A stretch of 43,856 nt of DNA from Neoechinorhynchus agilis. Lineage: Eukaryota; Acanthocephala. The stretch spans positions 1 through 43,856 of the forward strand of contig JBMGUZ010000018.1 in NCBI GenBank assembly GCA_051530055.1, in the 5' to 3' direction. Numbering within the stretch: position 1 is the first letter of the stretch; each line of letters starts with the position of its first letter. The notes beneath the pieces were generated by a model, which was given only the letters and a program-made list of their open reading frames with translations, was not told the DNA's origin and ran no database searches. Both the position numbers and the translations under genes were made by a program. Shown one piece after another: positions 21,391 to 31,799 of the stretch.

Positions 21391-21395
21391 TTTGG
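21136..21395 (+). CDS. Candidate two-exon small gene, copy A (3' end altered)
   Basis: An ATG at 21136 opens a 29-codon exon ending at 21222, followed by GTGAGT and a 62-bp intron with a pyrimidine tract and CAG at 21282-21284. The second exon starts DLFFPRGWRV and continues in frame to the block edge. Here the original ending is replaced by unrelated sequence from about 21390; in copy B (36791-37050) the frame closes with TGA. The splice signals are good, but the protein is short and matches no family I know. It could be the first exons of a longer gene. Confidence 0.35.
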
Positions 21396-21399
21396 GCGA

Positions 21400-21790
21400 C
21401 TGCGTCTGGCCCTGCCTTTTCCCATTATCGCTTCCTCTCAGGATTGTCCAGATACTGAAAGGCCTCCCATCCAAGCGCATCCTCCGGCTGTTGCGATATG
21501 CAAACGCCATGCTTGTGATACGCCCGCTCCATGTTGCCTGTCGCGTAGGCGGAGATGAACGAATGCATGTCGTCCGATGCGTATAGGGGCTTGTTCCTAT
21601 GCCCTGGTTCATGCCTGTCAACCCGCTTGCCCTTCTGAATTTCACCTCTTGGCCAATGGCTTGTGCCACCAAGGATGCAAGCTGAGGGCTCCCTTGGCCC
21701 AGCGAGGTTACTGGCACCCAGCGCCGCTTCGTCGTCCACGGTACACTATACCGTCGATTCAATCCTCGTTAATCCCCGTTAAAGGGTGAT
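21400..21790 (-). pseudogene. Virus-like or retroelement coding relic, family E2, copy 1
   Basis: Minus-strand translation includes RRWVP(V)TSLGQGSPQ, then LVAQAIGQEVKFRR and SGLTG. A homologous stretch lies at 37408-37540. The two copies differ mainly at third codon positions while the amino acids stay similar, which shows that the family evolved as a functional protein before these copies were fixed here. It lies just downstream of the 21957-23580 relic in the same orientation, so the two may be neighbouring genes of one former element. I cannot name the protein. The copy is broken. Confidence 0.5.
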
Positions 21791-21956
21791 ACGATTGGAG
21801 CTCATGCCTCGACCAATTGTCGTTCCAGGCGTTGATATCCGCACTGGCCCGGGATCGTCCTGGCGTCGCGGTCAGTGTCGCAGGTGTGGGGACTTTTTCG
21901 ATTGTCCTTACCCGCACAAGCCCAATTGTGGTCTTAAAAACTCACTTGGGTAAGCT

Positions 21957-23580
21957 TCAGCGCTCGGCAACTGCCTGAGCGAAGAGTTCCTGACCTAGAA
22001 TCCGACACATTTCGGCCTCGGTCAGGTCGGACACCGGCACTTTATTAAGTTTCGGTAATCCAAATAGCGACGTGAGACATTGAACTGTCTTGTCCTCCCA
22101 TTGTGCTTTCTGACGATTTTTAATTGCATCAGTCGCAAGTAACCACTCGCCCTGTCCGATACGGGCGTTGATGTTTTCAGCTGGAACTCTGTCCTGAGTA
22201 CCAACTGCTTTCTTGGTCCTACCATCCAATATGGTGGATCGAACCAAAGTCTTTCGATTTGATATCATTTTCGAAAAGACTGAGGTCCTATTGTAGAGCA
22301 AAGCTACATAGTTCCCTATTGCCTTCTCCCAGACTACTGGGTTCCGGTGTCTTATGAATTCAAAGTCTTCTCCGACTGTGGATTCGATTTTGCCCAAGCA
22401 AGAGTTTATCCTACTTGTAACAGCTTGTTCCCAAGCAGTCATTGGACCGTTTAGGAGTTTTGGCCTCATCAAAGCTAATCTCTTCACCTCTTCTCTTTCT
22501 TTTCACAGAGGGAGCGAATTACTGCAGTTACAAGTGTCCTGGTGACTATCGCCACCTAGGATCGGCGAGATCAGAAGAATTAAATCGTTCTTCCAGTTTC
22601 TCGTAATCCTCCACCAGTTTCTTGACTGGGCAAAAGGAATGTCCCACTTCTTTTCAGAGGCAATCCCTGCGAGTAAGTGGACCATAAACCCTAAGGCCAT
22701 CTTAGCTGGACCTTCTGGTTTTAAACCTGCGGCGGTTGGAACTGCCACCAGCAAGTCGATTAGAGCGGCTAAGTTTGATACCGCTTCTAATTCTTTTGTT
22801 CGGCCCGGGACACTTAATGCGTCCGAGGCTTCTTCTCGAGTGAGTGGGTTTTCATCCCACACAGTCTTAAAAGACAATTCACTATTTGTGAATTATCTGC
22901 AATTAGTTCGCACCCTGCAATCAGGGATGCTCCTAATTAGTTGTGGTAGAATCTAGGAAATTCTGCCTCCAAGTTTCCGGTGATAACCACACGGTTTTAT
23001 CCCTTCTTAGTCCCTTTAGATAGGGAGCTGTGATGCGCGCGGAGGAGTCGACCCGTTCGCGTGCCCGCTTCGAGTTCGCAGGCAAGTTGACTACGTTTCC
23101 TGGGTTGTTCTTAAGCAGCCAAGAGAGCACGGATGTGCCACTCGCAAGTGCTATTGCTACATCCTCTACTCGTGGTACGTAGCCCCAGGTTCTGCTCACA
23201 GGCTTGCGGCCTTGCCGCTTCATCCAAGCCCTGTATTCGGCCACATCTAGTGCCGGAGTGTGATCCAGGGCCTCAGATGCTCCGTCCAGTGCTCGGACCG
23301 CTTGTTCCTGCAGCAATCTCGTTTGGGTGTTCGGCGCTGTCCATCTGATTCTTCTTAGGCAACGGGACATTGCGCGTGCTGCTTTCGCTCTATCGTCCAT
23401 GTCGATCCTTCTTAGCTGTTCCAGCCAACCGGCGTTGAAGAAGGTGGTTTGAAGACGCACAAAGAGGTACCAACTGTCTGCTTCTGCAGGTATTCCACTC
23501 ACTCCTCTTAAAGCCGTAGTAATGCTCTGCAATATAGTCGTAAATGTCCTCAAAAGACGTTAGGTTCGATGGCATCTTAT
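21957..23580 (-). pseudogene. Virus-like gene relic, possibly a nucleoprotein
   Basis: Open pieces on the minus strand cover about 1.6 kb, from a start near 23575 (MPSNLTSFEDIYDYI) to an end near 21957. The composition is helical and mixed-charge, with segments such as DSWYLFVRLQTTFFNAGW and TWGYVPRVEDVAIAL, and no transmembrane or zinc motifs. The total length is in the range of nucleoproteins of non-segmented negative-strand RNA viruses, and a polymerase fossil of that group lies at 39-40 kb, so a nucleoprotein origin is plausible but unproven. It has a few breaks. Its first ~490 bp are duplicated at the window start with block D1, so the integration predates that duplication. Confidence 0.45.
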
Positions 23581-25037
23581 CCCCTCAGTTAAATCATCAT
23601 CGTCGTCATATCGGCCTTTTAACCGTATAACGCCGCGTGCGGAGCTCTTGCGAGGCAGGTAGTCGCTTTTGAAATTGTTAAGGTTTCGCCATGTGAATCG
23701 CCTTGTTCCCCGCTCATTGTTGTCGAACTCTTTCATTCTCTTATTTTGCCTGAATTTGGTTTCAATTTTTTATGAACTTTCGATGTCGCCGTATCTTCGT
23801 TTTCGATTTTCGATATTGGATTCACTTCTTCTTTTTCATTCGAACCTGGAATAATGAAATTTTTCTTGTTGTTCCCATTGATGACTTCATCGACGATTTG
23901 GTTCCATCCTTCCAAGTGTTTTTAATTTCATGATTGTATGATACGTTCAAATCAGTTTCTTTATTGTTGTTTCTGATGTCCACTTTCTGAGTTAGCCATT
24001 GATTTTGATTTGTTTTACGTTCCTTCGAATTACAAATTTTGGTTGTAATGTCCTTTCAAAGTGTCCACCAGTCGTAATCCGTTTAATGAAATTTTGGTAA
24101 TTCCCCAATTTTTTAACGTACGTCAGCTGATCATAGTGATCGATATGAAGAATCGATTTGATCTTAACATTTTTAGATTGATTTATCTTTTACGGATCGC
24201 TTTACGTAGGCCATTGATTGTGATTGATTTTACGTTCCTTCGGATTACAAATTGTAGTTGTGATGTTCTTTAAAAGTCTCCCCCAGTCATAATCCCTTCT
24301 AATCTCTCGCTTTCCTAAGCGATCTTCTTATGTTCATGGATGTTAATTTGAAAACGCGTTCATTTGCTCAATGCAAAATACTTGTTGTGAAACGACCAAC
24401 ATTATCTTATTTCACGTTTGTTTGCCTTCTGGCGATTTATCCAAATATTATCCGATTTTGCGGCCACATTCTCTTCCCGTTAAGTTGCCCCATGAACGAT
24501 GGCTATACTTAAGAAGATTGCAAATTTCGAAAGGGATCAGGGTCGAGTAGACCAAACAAACGATTTTCTCCCCCGGAAGTTTTTAAAATGCTAAAATCTT
24601 TATTAGAACATTGCGTTTTTTCAAAAGTTGCAAATAAAATATATCCTAAAATGTTAACAACACAGATTTGCATTCACTTAATTGAGATCATTTCATTAAA
24701 ATTCTTCGGACGTTTCCTAGTTCAGCTTTTGCTCGAATTCTTATCGTTAAATGCAATTTAGAAACTATTTTATTTTCAATAACATTTGAAGAATGTGCTT
24801 CTAGCAACTATCGCACACAGGAGCATTATAAATATCGCTGTCCACATTATATACAAATTACAACGATCGCCATCTGAGTCGCATTCTTGCTCCCCGCTCA
24901 TTGTTGTCGAACTCTTCGATTCTCTTATTTTCCCTGAATTCGATTTTTCAATTTTTTATGAACTTGCGATGTCGCCAGTTGTGGTAGCCATATACGAACA
25001 ACTGGTTTGTTATTCGAAGTCTGCCTTCCAACTAGCA
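23085..25037. repeat. Duplicated block D1, copy 2 (no piggyBac)
   Basis: This is the counterpart of 1-3103. The sequence runs directly from AATGTCCTTT into CAAAGTGTCC at 24057-24059, where copy 1 has the piggyBac remnant. A nearby internal repeat of the same segment (about 24210-24300) preserves TTAA at the corresponding place, which suggests the original target site. Two related ~110-bp segments, each followed on the minus strand by ATGAGCGGGG, occur at 23689-23795 and 24868-24975. Confidence 0.93.
24776..24901 (-). CDS. Small putative membrane protein, D1 copy 2
   Basis: The 41-codon ORF runs from ATG at 24901 to TGA at 24776. Like its partner at 2869-2994, it has an acidic start (MSGEQECDSDGD) and a hydrophobic stretch (YIMWTAIFIMLLCAIVA) suited to a single membrane span. 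The partners share length and frame. Substitutions between them include both silent and replacement changes, so selection cannot be judged. No family is recognised. Confidence 0.3.
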   Translation of the reverse strand: MSGEQECDSDGDRCNLYIMWTAIFIMLLCAIVARSTFFKCY

Positions 25038-25119
25038 CTGCTTGGTCCGAATCGATATTCAATGCGACGCACATACTTTTATGTGTATCGCATGGATCAA
25101 TTCTTAGCGCGCATCACAG

Positions 25120-26034
25120 ACGTCGCACTCTTCGTGCTCCTCGTTGCCCAGACCTTTTTGAAATAATTCTCTCCCCATCCGTAAACTCCGCGACTTACTC
25201 CACAGAGACCGTGGACCTCTCATATGTCGGGGAACTGATCCACAGTTAGCACATTGTCTCGATGACTTTTGGCAGGCTGAAGAATGATGATCTGCAGCAC
25301 AGAAGGCGCAAACAGTTTTCTTGGAGGGGCATTTTTGTGCCCAGTGTCCTCATTTCTGACAGAGGTTACATCTCGGAAATATAAAATCATCTTGGAGTGA
25401 GATTTTGTTCTTTACAAATTTTACTTCCATCGACATGAAGGAACAAGAGGATGTTGTCAATTTCTCTCGAATGTGAACTGGAGCTTTTACCACTGCTCGT
25501 GGGATTGGTTTGCCGGTTTTCAATGATTTCAGGAAAAAGACTACTTCACAGCCAACTTTCCATTCGAAAGCTTTCCTGTCCTCAAGTGCTATATACGGAG
25601 ATAGACCCGAGACTATGAAAGTTGACTTATAGCTGGAGTCAGTAATTTTAAGAGAAGGGTCCGTATTGAAACTGTTTAGGAAGACGTTATATTGTTTCAT
25701 AAAGATATCAGAGACGAATTGGATTTTCAAGGTACCTCCATAATATGAGATGGAATTGATGCGATTATAATCATCTTTCAAAGAACGCAGCCATGGCGTA
25801 ACATATTTGTTGTGTAGAAGATTTCGAGGTTGGATTGGATTAGTTGTGAGCGAGACTGAGAATTGTGTATTTTTTAATCGGGAGATCCTGATATTGTAAA
25901 TCATTGGGTGAATTTTGTCGGATATTTCCGAAAGGCTGATGACAGGTTTCCGGGAGAGTAGAGATTGGGTTATTCGGAGTTTGGTGCATGTTCCCGAAGA
26001 AATGTTGTGTGCCCGGAAGGGACTAGTGACTGAC
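25120..26034 (-). mobile_element. LINE ORF1 (Gag-like) with zinc knuckles, Jockey-type
   Basis: The minus strand encodes a Gag-like protein. A central segment has ISYYGGTLKIQF, SGLSPYIALED and FEWKVGCEVVFFL. It ends with Cys/His knuckles: CNLC...H....C near 25345, CAFC...H....C near 25300 and CANC near 25255. An in-frame stop at 25350 interrupts the first knuckle, so the copy is dead. The series of knuckles is typical of ORF1 of Jockey-clade LINEs. No reverse transcriptase follows. Bases 25120-25235 are also found in each monomer of the 336-bp satellite at 40.4-42.2 kb. Confidence 0.6.
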
Positions 26035-29000
26035 TTATGGGTTGGATTCCCTATCTTCGTCTCCATCCATATCCATTGGTTCCGTGACGACATCATCCGG
26101 AGGAACGGGTGGGATAACAAAGGCAGGCGAAGGATGAATGGGTGGCCGTATGCCACCCTCCACCGCAACGAGTGCCGATGACAGTTCTATTCTTTCTAGA
26201 CGAGGTGTCGTTAATCGTACCCAAGACCCAGGATGCCTCAGGTGTAACAGTCTTGACAGAGACTTGCATCGTATCAAGCCTCATACTAAGTTTATCGTAG
26301 TCTCGGTAAGACGTCCGGGGGAGAGTAGTAGGCTAGTTCGTCCTGGGGTCCGCACCTATCATGAGCAGCAGGAAGATCCTCAACTCTGAGGATTCCGAGC
26401 TGAATGAGAGGGTACAAATAGAGACCCGGGTCGTAGTGCCAAAAGAGACGAACACCCGATGAATAAGGCACATTTAGCCTACCCATCACTTGGTGGTGTA
26501 ATGTATTTCCTGACAATGGCATATATGATAGGAGCTCTTCCTGTAAAGGAATTTGATCAAAGGACTCGTTCGTTGGAGAACCATTAAGAATTGATAGGCC
26601 CATACCGTCGTAGGGAAATCCGCCCATACCGTTAGAGTGATCATAGGTAAAGCGCTGTACTTGAATTGCCACCTCTTCAAGAGTAACGGCGATGACCACA
26701 AACTCTTTGTCGGACGTTTTAGCAAAGGCATCCATCAGCACAAAATAATTGAAAGTTCCGCCAGAATAATTCATGTAGATTTCATCAATGAGTGTCGGGT
26801 TCCAGACAGTGGCCACTAGACGAATGAGCTGTTCGTGTGGAACAGGAAAGTACTGTTCCATAAGTGCTAGGACTCTCCCATCATACGCCCAGTTATGTCT
26901 GACATCCCCTTCTACCCATGAGACATTATTAACAGCAATTGAACTCAAGTACTCGACCAAAGACATGCGAATCCATATCACCTCGAAGGGTTGGGAAGAC
27001 CACATCCGTTTAATTGTGCCTACCAAATTCGTCTCACCATTCGGCGGAGGGCTGGTAACTTCAGGATTTTTATCGAACGGGAGCAATGCACTCAACCTAG
27101 CGAGGGTAGCCGGAGAACCATCTCGATAATGATCTAATGAAGCGGAACCGCATAGTGTAAGGTAGGACATCTTTTCGTTGCGGCGCATAAGCATAGGACT
27201 TAGATGGCTGACTATGTTCAAAATTCGAGTGAAGTCCATCTGAGCGGTAACATCGATATCATCGGATAGGACAAGATGAAAGATGTGATCCCAGCACGTT
27301 TTGGTCTTAATGACAGCTGGTGCTGCTGTACGCTCTCCAGCGAAAATATGAAGGGATTCTGGCCGTGAGTCGGACCCAGGACGAACGATAATTGAATTCT
27401 CACGCCAGTCGTCATTTGCTTCGGGGCCAATAATGCCTGAACTGCAATAAGCGAAACCGCCAGCTAACCAGAGAGGTGCGCGCATATCAGCGAGATGAAC
27501 CGTGGTCCCGACATAATGTTGGACGTCTTTAATCTTATCATCTCTGTAGAAAACGCACTTCGTAGCGGCCATTGTTCGCATACTCGGAGTCAAGAAATCG
27601 CCGTTTTCATATGTTGAAGTCCATGGTCATGAAGCAGAATTGGAGGTTCAGATGCGAGAAGGATGACTCTAGCAAGTGGTAAAGTTCGAAAAAGAGAGTA
27701 ATTTCCGGTCAATACGGTTGTCATTTGATATCCCGTTGGGATGGCATGCATTAGGCTATTCCACTCCTCAGAGAGTCGTTCAGCATAACCATCACCCCCA
27801 GCTAGAACAGTGGAGATATACGAACCCACAAACGAGCTCACACCGTTTCTAGCTAAAGTGGTGACAGCGTCCGCTGAAATCCAACCCGAAGAGCAGAATT
27901 GCATAAAATGTCTATTCCGTAGAGAAGAAAGAAGAGCTAGCCTTCTGGATACGCGCCACTCGGCCTTCTCCAGTAGCTCTCCCTGGCCATCCAACAATTC
28001 GAGTTCTTTGCAGAAGGCTGCACAGAGATTTTGATAACGGGAAGCTAAACCGTAAGCTCAGGCCCTAAGCATAGGCATATTAGAACGGTGTGAATAGCAT
28101 AATCCCATTAACCTTTTCTTAGATGTTCCAATTTTATTCAATAAGTGGGCTCGAACTCTGACATCATTGCGAATTTTGTGATCAATATCCGAGGACTTCT
28201 CATTTATGGTTGTCGCGAGTGAAGGATCCGTTTCTATCAGTGGGAACAAAAGAATTGGTACTACTGTAACGCCCTCTCTTTATGACTCTGACTGTCTCCG
28301 TCTGCCCCATTGTAGCTCTAGCCCTGGACACGTAAGCCATGAAAGCAGTCCCTAAATCCACTGGACAATTCACGAGGGATTCGAGATCCAAATCGTTACG
28401 ATAGACATTCATAAAAGGCAAGTCATCAAGATTAGCAGTAGCCTTAATCTCCTCCATAACCCCATCTATTATGGCGAGACTATCATCTATACCGTTCTGA
28501 GCGACACGCAAATCTTCCAAGGCTTGATTCAGTACAGTATCGCGAGGCCTCTTCTTTAAGAGTTCGCGTGCTTTGGCTACTTCGGTTTCATTCGCAGTCA
28601 TAAGGCCGATAAAGTGAGCCTTCCTATCATCAAGAATCTTGATAGCATCGTCTCGAAACTTGGCTCGCGCTTTCGTGGGATTATTTGTGTCCAACAAGTT
28701 CTTACAAGATGCATCGATCGTATAAACCGTTCGAGAAAACTCTCCTTGTTCTTCAGAACTAGATAATCGGCACCGTTCTTTTCCCAAGATAGATCGACTA
28801 GCCGGTGTGGTGGACGGACTCTTCTCTTTTATTTGTCCCGTAACGGGAGTAGCCAACTCAGGTCCTACTACAGATTCAATAGCAGTCGGCATTTTGGAAG
28901 TTATAGCGGATTGAGCCCGTTTCAAAAGAGTCCGAATGATTATGTTCATCCTCGCTTCCTTTGTGGTCAGAGCGTTAAAAGTGTCCATAGGGACACCCAA

Positions 29001-30190
29001 TGCAGTGACGAGACCCCCTCCGGAGATATCGGCTTTGGAGAGTTGCTTCAACTTAAATAGCTGAGCCACTACTAGGCATTGTAATAGAATAAAGTTTGAC
29101 GAGTTTCTCTTCAATCTAATCGTATGCCCATTTTGCGAGATTTCAAACAAATCTCTTGAAGATAGCTCATTATTTGGAGAAAAGCATGAGAAAATGCGAT
29201 TAAAAAGATAGTGTGGTCAAGTGTAAGTGGCCGATTCGATCACATCTTCCGGAACAATATCACGATTACAGTTGCGACAGTTTCTCAAAGAGAATGATCC
29301 GTAAAGGTCGTAATAGTCCGCTTCAGAAAATAAAGGTTGCAGAGAAGCATTGACTTCATAATGATTCAAGGTCTCTAGAGTTGGTGAACATCGCAAGGCG
29401 ACCCTCTTCAATAAATCAAAATACGACTCTAGGAAAATACTTTGCTCGTTCTGAGGAAAATCCAACGTAAGAGGAGATACTTCAAAGCCACCTTTCCTCA
29501 ACTCCGGATTCTGCATAGGAGCACAAGTATCATAAACTTTTTTAGGATATCTGGAAATTATAGCTGGAGCAGACTCAGTCATAGTTTCTTGATTAGCAGT
29601 AGCAAACGAACATAGTCCGAGAGCAGTCCAATTTTCGGGATCACCAGAAGATAGTGGCAACTCGGCCTCTGAAATCGCAGACCCGGCGATAGAGGTCTGA
29701 CACGGCTTGGAAATCGCCTCTCCGATAGCGGCAAGTTCTACTTGGGATATACAAACATCGTCACAATCAGAGAAACGAACTCTCGGCTGTCGGTTTAAGG
29801 ATAAGGTCGGTTCGTGCGCAGAAGTGGTCTCTGCTGTAGGCGTCGCCTCAGTGATATGTGCCTTGACACGCTTATTTGCGATCAAGAGGACTGAAAGGTC
29901 CTTCTGCTCTGACTCATTCCGTGATTCATATAAGCGGTAGGATTCGGAGGATCACGGACGTAACCGATAGGCTTAACACTATCGCAACGGAATTATCTGA
30001 AACACTCACACAATCACTCACATCAATTTTTACATTGCGATCAAGAGGACTGAGAGACTCCTATCTCTACCAGAAGGCTTGAAATTTGGATGAACCAGGG
30101 AGCGACCTGGCTTAGTTACCAAACCCGAGTCTCCGATAGGGATGAAGCTCGCTTCCTGAACCGAAACCCCAAGTTCACTAACATGCTGAA
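26035..30190 (-). pseudogene. Virus-like fossil V2, the longest copy
   Basis: Four or five long minus-strand coding stretches follow one another from about 30190 to 26035. In order they give a short leader segment (FIPIGDSGLV), a Ser/Glu-rich protein (29885-29217, with RVRFSD and SPTLETLNHYE), a helical protein (29150-28200, with PVDLGTAF and DRNGSFTRD), and a large globular protein (28060-26290) ending in a Pro/Asp-rich tail. The last part, with no Cys/His or polymerase motifs and many aromatic/Pro segments (RLFWHYDPGLYLYPLI), reads like a capsid of a toti-like double-stranded RNA virus. That is a judgement by eye, not a match. Related copies are V1 (4.9-11.1 kb) and V3 (38.4-39.2 kb). It has several breaks but remains well readable, suggesting moderate age. 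Confidence 0.55.
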
Positions 30191-30929
30191 ACTAAGAAAA
30201 AGAAAGTTAAAAAGATTTCTTGAATTATTATCTTCGGGGGGAGTGCGATTAAATCAATATCATTAATAAGACATCGATTAAAGCATTCTGTAGATTTAGA
30301 GGACGGCGCTCAGTGCGCTCAACAACATCCATCTCAAGACAGCTAACATCGCAGAAAGGTTCATGGACGTTAGTGGCTTGCGGCCATTGCTTTAGCAACA
30401 ACCGTCAACGAATTTATAAAGTCATCGAAAACGGTACACTTACACCTCTCAAGGGGTATGACGGCGCCTATGTAATTGGCGAGCCTACCCCAGGCACTCA
30501 CGAAACGAACTCCTCGGTCAACAGCTATGAACAGACGCAACCCGACGTCCAACCAATCATGCCGCCAGCGAGTAGCACCTGCTCCCCATTCACAGGAAAG
30601 AGGGCGGACTAGCCCTCAAGATCTCCCCGGACCTCGGCGGATTACTTCAAGGCGGAGGGTGGCTAGCACGATAAGTCTCCCTCTACAACAAATACCGGTT
30701 CCGGCGCCTGACGCTGGAGTACCAGACGGCCGCATCGCGCACGTGGTCCGGCACGATCGCCGTGTGGTACGACCCCGACAACTCACCGCCATCGAAGACG
30801 TAGTACGCCCAGTCATCGGGCAACGCAACAATCTTCCGATGTATTTTCGCAAGCAACGGATATTCTACACAAGAAGTAGACCGGATGATTGACCGGGTAA
30901 ACAACCGTCGAAATCGGAACGATCGTTTT
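30191..30929. other. Unassigned stretch between V2 and the Penelope-like fragment
   Basis: Several overlapping open frames exist on both strands (plus 30313-30612 and 30476-30892, minus 30904-30683), but none shows a motif I recognise. The GC content rises after 30480. The minus-strand stretch with DDWAYYVFDGGEL looks protein-like and could be another fossil fragment. Confidence 0.35.
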
Positions 30930-31578
30930 ATCGATTTATCACTGTTGAGAATCCCGTATATATCCGAAGATTGTTGAAATAAACTGGTCCGCTGTTTCGT
31001 TCATCCACCATGTCAACAGGAACGTGAAGCGAATACTTCGGGAATGCCATGTTAGAGCACGGGTTGTGCATATGACCAGTCTTTCCTTAAGAAAACTGTT
31101 GATGAGGACAAATCACCACGAGGATCAGGAGAATTGTCCAAAAAAGTGCATTATGTGCACTCAATGTCAATTGAATAATGAAGGTGGATGTCGAAGACCG
31201 AAGGCATCCTGTATGATGAGCGACGTGGTATGCCGGATCACATGCGGCAATTGCAAGGACCAGGGGAAATCCTGCTGCTACATTGGAAAGACGGAGCGGA
31301 GGCTACACCAGCGGGTAACTGAGCATTTCTGTAATGCACGTAACCAGCACGCACCGTCGTACGCGTCAGCACCGTTGGCCACCCATTTTGCTAACCACCA
31401 CAATAATGTTAGCCCAGCCTTGGGGGTGGGGGTTCTCTACAGGGCATCTGATCCTGTAGACCTTTCCATTGCCGAGGCTCTGCTTATTAGTCGTGGAGGA
31501 GTAACAGGGTCGGTGGCACCAACTAATGCGTTACTCAATCGGAAGGATGAATTGTCCGACAGTTTATCCCTTTTCTGA
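30930..31578 (+). mobile_element. Penelope-like retroelement, GIY-YIG endonuclease end
   Basis: The plus strand first gives LRIPYISED, the end of the reverse-transcriptase linker in Penelope-like or GIY-YIG-bearing retroelements. It continues with SLRKLL, a Cys-rich linker (CPKKC..C..C, then CRITCGNC), and a GIY-YIG nuclease core with CCYIGKTERRLHQRVTEH and ATHFANHH. It ends with EALLIS and NALLNRKDEL before a stop at 31578. The RT domain itself is missing, and a frame change separates LRIPYISE from the 31024-31578 frame, so it is a 3' fragment. Confidence 0.75.
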
Positions 31579-31584
31579 CCCTTT

Positions 31585-31770
31585 CTGAGTGAGTGAGAGT
31601 CCCCGAAGAAGCCGTGAAGCGGCGAAAATTCGGACAAAATAAAAAACATTGAATGTTTTTAAGGTGTTGAGGCCTAAGCTCGTCTAAACCTTGACCGGAT
31701 CCACTAGTGGAGGAGGATATTGCCGAATTGAGTTCGTTTACAAATACTCGTACATCATGCAATACTCGTG
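31585..31770 (-). mobile_element. Small LINE fragment (same family as the 5.3-9.8 kb element)
   Basis: Minus-strand translation contains ELNSAISSSTSGSGQGLDEL followed by RPQHLKN. This matches the main LINE just before its RT core (KAISTFANGSGHGLDGLRPQHLKDM at about 7460-7530). Only this short segment is recognisable, next to the end of the Penelope-like fragment. Confidence 0.75.
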
Positions 31771-31799
31771 CACTACCAAACTCCCCCCGATCGCCTCGT

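Noticed and set aside
23733-23915. 60-codon minus-strand ORF upstream of the ATGAGCGGGG site
   Set aside because: It has no ATG start; the 3-bp in-frame length difference from D1 copy 1 is suggestive but not enough to call a gene.
27218-27430. Plus- and minus-strand ORFs inside V2 in other frames
   Set aside because: They are shadows of the long minus-strand coding stretches of the fossil.
26035-30190. V2 as a retrovirus or LTR element
   Set aside because: No LTRs, protease, RT, RNase H or integrase motifs are visible in or beside it.
31690-31715. GGATCCACTAGTGG looks like a cloning-vector polylinker
   Set aside because: On the minus strand it encodes part of the conserved LINE segment before RPQHLK, so it is natural sequence.
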